From assembly GCF_001941845.1 (NCBI RefSeq), contig NZ_CP018870.1:1638501-1702500 (forward strand): a stretch of 64,000 bases of DNA. Reading direction: 5' to 3'. The notes beneath the pieces were generated by a model that saw nothing but the letters and a program-made list of their open reading frames with translations, searched no databases and was not told where the DNA came from. The first letter of the stretch is position 1; each line of letters opens with the position of its first letter. A program made the translations under genes and the position numbers. Origin of the DNA: Streptomyces sp. TN58 (lineage in GTDB: Bacteria > Actinomycetota > Actinomycetes > Streptomycetales > Streptomycetaceae). Positions 56,032 through 64,000 of the stretch are shown one piece after another.

Positions 56032-57150
56032 TCAAAGGCCCAGCCTGGCCAGCGCCTTCGCCGCATCCAGCGTGCACACCCCCTCCGCGGCGGCCGTCCA
56101 GGCCGCCGCGCACAGCGCCCGCAGGCCGTCCATCGGGTCCCGGCCCCCGCCGCTCGCCCCGCTCTCCGCACCCCCCGCACTCTCTCCGCGGTCCACGTAC
56201 TCCTCGGCGTCCTCGGCGTCCTCGGCGTCCTCGCGCAGTTCGAGCACGCCGTTGTTCAACGCGACCGCCGTCCAGCCGCCGCAGCCGAACCCCTCCGCGG
56301 CCGGCACCACCTCCGGCTGCCCGGACAGCAGCCCCCGCAGGTCCCGGTCCACATAGGTCGGCCGGTGCCGGGGCTCGGCCCGCAGCAGCTGCTCCGCGTC
56401 GGTCACCCCGGTCAGCACCAGCAGCGAGTCCACCTCCCCGTTGAAGGCGCCCTCGATGTCGGTGTCCAGCCGGTCCCCGACGACCAGCGGCCGCTTCGCG
56501 CCGGTCCGCAGCACCGTCTCCCGGTGCATCGGGGGCAGCGGCTTGCCCGCCACCTGCGGATCCGCTCCCGTGGCGATCCGTACGACCTCCACCGCGGCCC
56601 CGTTGCCCGGTGCGATGCCCCGGGCCCCGGGGATCGTCAGGTCGGTGTTCGACGCGAACCACGGCACGCCCCGGTTGATCGCGTACGCGGCCTCCGCGAA
56701 GCGGCCCCACGCGAGGTCCGGCCCGCCGTAGCCCTGTACGACCGCCGCGAGCCCCTGCTCGTCGGCGGACTCGACCGGCACCAGCCCGCGTTCGCGCAGC
56801 GCGACCCGCAGCCCCTCCCCGCCGACCACCAGCACCTTCGAGCCCGGTTCCACCTGCTCCGCGATCAGCCGGGCCACCGCCTGCGCCGAGGTGATCACCT
56901 CGGCGGCCTCGGTCGGGATGCCCAGTTCGCCCAGGTGCTCGGCGACGGCCTCGGGGGTCCGCAGCGCGTTGTTCGTGACGTAGGCCAGGTGCATGCCGTC
57001 CGCGCGGGCCGCCGCGAGGGATTCCACGGCGTGGCCGATGGCCCGGCCGCCCGCGTACACCACACCGTCCAGGTCCAGGAGAGCGGTGTCGTACGCCTGG
57101 TGCAGACTCTGGTCACATGCCGCGGGACTGGTCCTGATCTGCCGGGTCAT
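56032..57150 (-). CDS. HAD-IIA family hydrolase (NagD-like phosphatase)
   Basis: A 372-residue protein with GGGAG nine bases before ATG 57148-57150. The nucleophile motif is DTALLDLDGVVYAGG (about residues 21-35). AYVTNNALRTPE is motif II, and PLVVGDRLDTDIEGAF is motif III. These enzymes dephosphorylate small sugar or nucleotide phosphates. The C-terminal part adds an EDAEDAEDAEE repeat and a helical tail not needed for the HAD fold. The gap to the iron-transport operon is 50 bp. Confidence 0.88.
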   Translation of the reverse strand: MTRQIRTSPAACDQSLHQAYDTALLDLDGVVYAGGRAIGHAVESLAAARADGMHLAYVTNNALRTPEAVAEHLGELGIPTEAAEVITSAQAVARLIAEQVEPGSKVLVVGGEGLRVALRERGLVPVESADEQGLAAVVQGYGGPDLAWGRFAEAAYAINRGVPWFASNTDLTIPGARGIAPGNGAAVEVVRIATGADPQVAGKPLPPMHRETVLRTGAKRPLVVGDRLDTDIEGAFNGEVDSLLVLTGVTDAEQLLRAEPRHRPTYVDRDLRGLLSGQPEVVPAAEGFGCGGWTAVALNNGVLELREDAEDAEDAEEYVDRGESAGGAESGASGGGRDPMDGLRALCAAAWTAAAEGVCTLDAAKALARLGL

Positions 57151-57237
57151 TCTGGCCGCTCCCTCTGTGATCGATCTTGTCCGATTCCCTGCTGCCCCGA
57201 TCATCCCGCATGGCGAGACGCCACTTACCATGCACCA

Positions 57238-58509
57238 ATGACCACTTCTGGCACCGCGGAGCACGGACTGCGCCTGATCCCGTTCCATGGCCTGCGCTAC
57301 GTCCCCGAGCGTGTCGGCAGCCTCGCCGCCGTCACCTCGCCGCCGTACGACGTGGTCGTGCGCCCCGACGGAGTCGACCACCTCGAATCCGCCGACCCGC
57401 ACAACATCGTCCGCCTCATCCTCCCCCAGGCCGGCACCCCGGACGCACGCAACGAGCAGGCCGCGCACACCCTGCGGGACTGGCTCGCCGAGGGCGTCCT
57501 GTCCGCCGACCCGGAGCCCGCGCTGTACGTGTACGAGCAGCGCAGGGCGGGCCTGCTGCAGCGCGGCGTCATCGGCGCCCTGGCCCTCTCCGCCGCCGAC
57601 GCGGGCATCGTCCTCCCCCACGAGGACGTCATGCCGGACGTGGTGACCGACCGGGCCGGTCTGATGCGGGCCACTTCCGCCAACCTCGAACCGCTCCTGC
57701 TCACCTACCGCGGCGACGACCCCGCCGCGGGTGCGGCGGCCGTCGTCGAGCGGACCGCCCAGCGGACGCCCCTGCTGTCGACCACCACGGAGGACGGCTT
57801 CCAGCACCGCCTGTGGGCCATCACGGACCCGGCCGAACTCGCCACCGTCGCGGGAGACCTCAGCCACCGCCAGGCGCTCATCGCCGACGGCCACCACCGC
57901 TGGGCGACGTACCTTCGCCTCCAGGAGGAGCACGGCTCCCCCACCGCGTGGGACTTCGGCCTGGTGCTGCTCGTGGACACCGCCCGCTACCCGCTCCAGG
58001 TCCGCGCCATCCACCGCATGCTGCGCCGCCTCCCGGTCGCCGACGCGCTGGCCGCCGTCACCGGCCATTTCCGGGTCCGTCCCGTCGACGGTCCGCTCCC
58101 GCTGGCCCTGGACGCCCTCGCGGACGCGGCGGAGCGCGGCAACGCCTTCCTCCTCGCCGGTGACGGCACCTTCCACCTGGTCACCGATCCCGACCTGGCC
58201 CTCCTCGACCGCACGGTCCGCCACGACCGCCCGGAGGCCTGGCGTCGGCTGGACGCCACCGTGCTGCACGCGACGCTGCTCGACGCGCTCTGGCACGTGC
58301 CGGACGCCCCCGACCAGATCACGTACATCCACGACGCCGCCTCCACGGTGGAAATGGCCGAACGCCACGGCGGCACCGCGGTCCTGCTGCACCCCGTACG
58401 GGAGGAGGTCGTGCGCGACCTCGCCCGCCAGGGGGTGACCATGCCCCGGAAGTCCACGTCCTTCGGACCGAAACCGGCCACCGGCCTGGTCCTGCGCGGA
58501 CTGTCCTGA
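57238..58509 (+). CDS. DUF1015 family protein
   Basis: A 423-residue protein. RLIPFHGLRYVPERVGSLAAVTSPPYDVV opens the conserved domain. ADPHNIVRLILP, DGHHRWATYLRLQ and IHDAASTVEMAERHGGTAVLLHPV follow. DUF1015 is related to ParB-like nuclease folds, and some archaeal members are serine kinases. The DGHHR motif is intact. ATG 57238 is the only well-placed start; it is divergent from the HAD gene. Function in actinobacteria unknown. Confidence 0.88.
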   Translation: MTTSGTAEHGLRLIPFHGLRYVPERVGSLAAVTSPPYDVVVRPDGVDHLESADPHNIVRLILPQAGTPDARNEQAAHTLRDWLAEGVLSADPEPALYVYEQRRAGLLQRGVIGALALSAADAGIVLPHEDVMPDVVTDRAGLMRATSANLEPLLLTYRGDDPAAGAAAVVERTAQRTPLLSTTTEDGFQHRLWAITDPAELATVAGDLSHRQALIADGHHRWATYLRLQEEHGSPTAWDFGLVLLVDTARYPLQVRAIHRMLRRLPVADALAAVTGHFRVRPVDGPLPLALDALADAAERGNAFLLAGDGTFHLVTDPDLALLDRTVRHDRPEAWRRLDATVLHATLLDALWHVPDAPDQITYIHDAASTVEMAERHGGTAVLLHPVREEVVRDLARQGVTMPRKSTSFGPKPATGLVLRGLS

Positions 58510-58525
58510 CCGGCCTCCGGACACG

Positions 58526-58563
58526 GAGAAGGGCGGTACCCCGACCGGGGTACCGCCCTTCTC
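58526..58563. terminator. bidirectional terminator between convergent genes
   Basis: A perfect 17-bp stem (58526-58542 with 58547-58563) and a GACC loop, between the DUF1015 and repeat-protein stops. Confidence 0.85.
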
Positions 58564-58582
58564 GCTGTCACCTGGACGTGGC

Positions 58583-60769
58583 TCAGGCCTTGTCGCCCCG
58601 GCCCTCGGCGTCGGCCGCGGACTGCTCCAGCGGCTCGTACTCCTCGTCGTCCTCGTCGTAGTACTCGGTGACGTCGGCGGCACGCTCGGCCGCGGCGACC
58701 TCAGCCGCGTCCTCGTCGTCGGCGTCCTCGTCGTCGGCCAGGTGCGCGATGCCGTCCTGGTCCTCGTCGTCGGAGGGGTCGATCGCGGCGTCGACGAACT
58801 CGACACCGTCGAGCTCGGCGAGGCGGTCGGAGGCGTCGGTGGCCCCGTCCTTGTCCGCTTCGAGGGCCTTGCCGAACCACTCGCGGGCCTCGTCCTCGCG
58901 ACCGGCCGCCAGCAGGGCGTCGGCGTAGGCGTACCGCAGGCGCGCGGTCCACGGCTGGACGGCGTTGGACGCCAGCTCGGGGCTCTGCAGGGTCACGATG
59001 GCCGCTTCCAGCTGCCCCTGGTCCCGGCGGGCGCCTGCGGCGACCAGCCGCATCTCGACCTGGCCGGCCTTGTCGAGCTTCTGCACCTCGGGCTCGCCGG
59101 CCATGGCCAGCGCGCGCTCGGGGCGGCCGAGACCGCGTTCGCAGTCGGCCATGACGGGCCACAGCTCGACGGAGCCGGTCATGCGCTTGGCCGCACGGAA
59201 TTCCGCGAGGGCCTCGCTGTACTTCTGCGTGGCGTACGCGGCGAAGCCGGCGGCCTCGCGGACGGCGGCGACGCGGGAGGCCAGACGCAGGGCGATGCGC
59301 GAGTACGCGTACGCCTGCTCGGGGTCCTCGTCGATCAGCCGGGCGACCATGACCAGGTTCTTGGAGACCTCTTCGGCGAGCCCCTTGGGCAGGCTCAGCA
59401 GCTCCTGACGCACGTCGGCGTCGATCTCCAGGCCGGTGACGTCCTCGTCGATCGGAAGGCGCTTGACCGGGTCACGGTCGCGGTCCGAGCGGTAGCCGCG
59501 GTCGCCGCCGCGGTCATCGCGGCCGCCGCGGTATCCACCACGGTCGTCGCGACCGCCACGGAAGCCGCCGCGGTCGCCGCCCCGGTCGTCACGACGGGGG
59601 TAGGACGGGCGGTCGCCCCGGTCACCGCGGTCGTCACGGCGCGGGTAGGACGGACGGTCGCCACCGCGGTCGTCACGGCCGCCGCGGTATCCACCACGGT
59701 CGTCGTCCCGACGCGGGTACGACGGACGGTCCCCACGGTCATCCCGACGCGGGTACGACGGGCGGTCGCCGCCGCGGTACCCACCGCGGTCGTCGTCGCG
59801 ACGCGGGTACGAGGGGCGCTCCCCCCGGTCGTCGCGACGCGGGTAGGAGGGACGGTCGCCGCGGTCGTCGCGGCGGAAGGAGGGACGGTCGCCACCGCGG
59901 TCGTCACGGCGCGGGTAGGACGGACGGTCGCCACCACGGTCGTCACGGCCGCCGCGGTATCCACCACGGTCGTCGTCCCGACGCGGGTACGACGGACGGT
60001 CGCCCCGGTCATCCCGACGCGGGTACGACGGGCGGTCGCCACCGCGGTCGTCACGGCGCGGGTAGGACGGACGGTCACCGCCGCGGTCGTCACGGCCGCC
60101 GCGGTACCCGCCACGGTCGTCGTCCCGACGCGGGTACGACGGACGGTCCCCACGGTCATCCCGGCGCGGGTAGGACGGGCGGTCGCCGCCCCGGTCGTCG
60201 CGACGCGGGTAAGAGGGACGGTCGCCGCGGTCGTCGCGGCGGAAGGAGGGACGGTCGCCACCGCGGTCGTCACGGCGCGGGTAGGACGGACGGTCACCGC
60301 CGCGGTCGTCACGGCCGCCGCGGTATCCACCACGGTCGTCGTCCCGACGCGGGTACGACGGACGGTCCCCACGGTCATCCCGGCGCGGGTAGGACGGGCG
60401 GTCGCCGCCCCGGTCGTCGCGACGCGGGTAAGAGGGACGGTCGCCGCGGTCGTCGCGGCGGAAGGAGGGACGGTCGCCACCGCGGTCGTCACGGCGCGGG
60501 TAGGACGGACGGTCACCACCACGGTCGTCACGGCGGTCGTCACGGCGGAAGCCGCCGCCACCGCCACCGCCACCGCCGGAGGGGCGCCCGCCGCGGTCGT
60601 CACGGCGGTAGCCGCCACCACCGCCGGCCGGCCGGCCGCCGCGGTCGTCGCGACGGAACGGGGGACGGTCGCCCCCACGGTCGTCACGGCCCCCGCGGTA
60701 GCCGCCCCTGTCACCGCCGTCGTTGCGCCGAGGCTCGCGCTCCGGACGATCGTCGGGAGAGTTGGACAT
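58583..60769 (-). CDS. Arg/Asp/Gly-repeat protein with C-terminal TPR-like region
   Basis: A 728-residue protein starting at ATG 60767-60769 with AGGAG upstream. Residues about 1-430 consist of repeats such as DDRGGDRPSYPRR and DDRGGYRGGR, rich in RGG-like motifs that often bind RNA. From about residue 440 to 670 there is a folded helical region (RQELLSLPKGLAEEVSKNLVMVARLIDE, ALAEFRAAKRMTGSVELW, ARLRYAYADALLAAGREDEA), which reads as TPR-like. The tail is strongly acidic. The next genes are the rRNA operon. A role near ribosomes or RNA is inferred only from the repeats and position. The repeat number is probably variable between strains. Confidence 0.8.
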   Translation of the reverse strand: MSNSPDDRPEREPRRNDGGDRGGYRGGRDDRGGDRPPFRRDDRGGRPAGGGGGYRRDDRGGRPSGGGGGGGGGFRRDDRRDDRGGDRPSYPRRDDRGGDRPSFRRDDRGDRPSYPRRDDRGGDRPSYPRRDDRGDRPSYPRRDDDRGGYRGGRDDRGGDRPSYPRRDDRGGDRPSFRRDDRGDRPSYPRRDDRGGDRPSYPRRDDRGDRPSYPRRDDDRGGYRGGRDDRGGDRPSYPRRDDRGGDRPSYPRRDDRGDRPSYPRRDDDRGGYRGGRDDRGGDRPSYPRRDDRGGDRPSFRRDDRGDRPSYPRRDDRGERPSYPRRDDDRGGYRGGDRPSYPRRDDRGDRPSYPRRDDDRGGYRGGRDDRGGDRPSYPRRDDRGDRGDRPSYPRRDDRGGDRGGFRGGRDDRGGYRGGRDDRGGDRGYRSDRDRDPVKRLPIDEDVTGLEIDADVRQELLSLPKGLAEEVSKNLVMVARLIDEDPEQAYAYSRIALRLASRVAAVREAAGFAAYATQKYSEALAEFRAAKRMTGSVELWPVMADCERGLGRPERALAMAGEPEVQKLDKAGQVEMRLVAAGARRDQGQLEAAIVTLQSPELASNAVQPWTARLRYAYADALLAAGREDEAREWFGKALEADKDGATDASDRLAELDGVEFVDAAIDPSDDEDQDGIAHLADDEDADDEDAAEVAAAERAADVTEYYDEDDEEYEPLEQSAADAEGRGDKA
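59480..60700. repeat. long coding tandem repeat array
   Basis: Repeats of 27-39 bp encode the RDDRGGDRPSYPR units, nested in a higher-order block of about 219 bp that occurs twice nearly intact around 60000-60530. Third-position differences show partial homogenisation. Assembly from short reads may misjudge the length. Confidence 0.8.
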
Positions 60770-60845
60770 GGGTGTGACTCCTGTCTTCGGGGTACCGCTA
60801 GTCATTCTCGCGCAACCAACCCATGGCCGCGCTTCGGCGTAAAGA

Positions 60846-60901
60846 AGTGGGAAAACAAAAAGGACCCTTGGTCCAGCGTTGAACGCTGGACCAAGGGTCC
60901 T
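60846..60901 (-). terminator. rho-independent terminator of the rRNA operon
   Basis: An 18-bp stem (60861-60878 with 60884-60901), loop TTGAA, and a T-rich tail on the transcribed strand (CCTTTTTGTTTT), 10 bp after 5S rRNA. Confidence 0.93.
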
Positions 60902-60910
60902 TTGAAAGAT

Positions 60911-61030
60911 TGTTCGGCGGCGTCCTACTCTCCCACAGGGTCCCCCCTGCAGTACCATCGGCGCTGAAAGGCTTAGCTTCCGGGTTCGGAATGTAACCGG
61001 GCGTTTCCCTAACGCTATGACCACCGAAAC
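60911..61030 (-). rRNA. rrf: 5S ribosomal RNA
   Basis: Read on the minus strand the 120-nt gene starts GTTTCGGTGGTCATAGCG and ends GACGCCGCCGAACA. The conserved CCGAACCCGGAAGCTAAGCC loop is present, as in streptomycete 5S. It is the last RNA of the operon. Confidence 0.95.
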
Positions 61031-61138
61031 CCTATCGGTTTCGAGCGAACAAGCACACTCTGTAGTTATGTGTTCCAGCTCTAGAAACCAGCAACTGTTC
61101 GTTGCTTCAGAACTAACACAGTGGACGCGAGCAACTGA
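61031..61138 (-). other. 23S-5S spacer
   Basis: A 108-bp spacer with lower GC, containing a short repeat (CAGCAACTGTTCGTTGC). No tRNA gene is found in it. Confidence 0.7.

Positions 61139-64000
<2,862 letters not shown>

Noticed and set aside
58742..60967. A 741-codon Val/Thr-rich frame on the plus strand
   Set aside because: It is the mirror of the repeat-coding gene; the repeats themselves keep the frame open, and no domain is present.

Overview
The window is high-GC actinobacterial DNA, almost certainly from a Streptomyces chromosome. The evidence is the GC-rich third codon positions, frequent GTG and TTG starts, a streptogrisin-type secreted protease, an Rpf-like muralytic enzyme, and a long syntenic block typical of streptomycetes (sepF, der, plsC, cmk, tyrA, scpAB, parA, ald, pyrG, recN, nadK, tlyA). 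The right end is the 3' part of an rRNA operon.

1-8 kb: an accessory block. It opens with the C-terminus of a protein that looks like FxsBH, the radical-SAM maturase of FxSxx-COOH cyclophane peptides. An AAC(3)-type acetyltransferase, the TIR-like protein FxsC and the 1333-residue FxsT follow, each gene overlapping or closely spaced with the next. FxsT carries a ParA-like ATPase, a TIR domain, an NB-ARC STAND NTPase and TPRs. Next come a SLATT-type (DUF4231) membrane protein and, convergent to it, a SLOG-domain nucleotide sensor. This is the best candidate for a poorly described signalling or conflict system.

8-25 kb: a streptogrisin B-like protease, a Cys-rich DUF5685 protein, a SepF homologue, a glutaryl-CoA-type dehydrogenase, a DHA2 exporter, a GT-C-like membrane protein, a PAP2 phosphatase and an Rpf/LysM enzyme. 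Then come the der-plsC-cmk-tyrA group, a DUF952 protein and a Rieske lipoprotein.

25-31 kb: an NAD-salvage operon read leftwards, pnuC-nadR-nrtR-ADP-ribosylglycohydrolase-nucleotidyltransferase. A perfect 8-1-8 bp palindrome (30384-30400) just upstream of pnuC is a strong candidate operator for NrtR. A second nucleotidyltransferase of similar type faces the end of the operon.

31-42 kb: rluB, scpB, scpA, a small DNA-binding-like partner, an orphan parA, ald, an NB-ARC/TPR ATPase, an ADP-ribose pyrophosphatase and pyrG.

42-58.5 kb: a GH15 enzyme, an FAD-linked oxidase, a PucR regulator, a GT4 glycosyltransferase, recN, nadK, tlyA, an SCP2 protein, a siderophore ABC importer lacking a local binding protein but with an iron box at its start codon, a HAD-IIA hydrolase and a DUF1015 protein. 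Two small palindromic elements flanked by CTAG sit at the 3' ends of convergent genes.

58.5-64 kb: a protein with about 560 residues of Arg/Asp/Gly-rich repeats and a TPR-like tail, then an rrn terminator, 5S rRNA and most of 23S rRNA, all on the minus strand.
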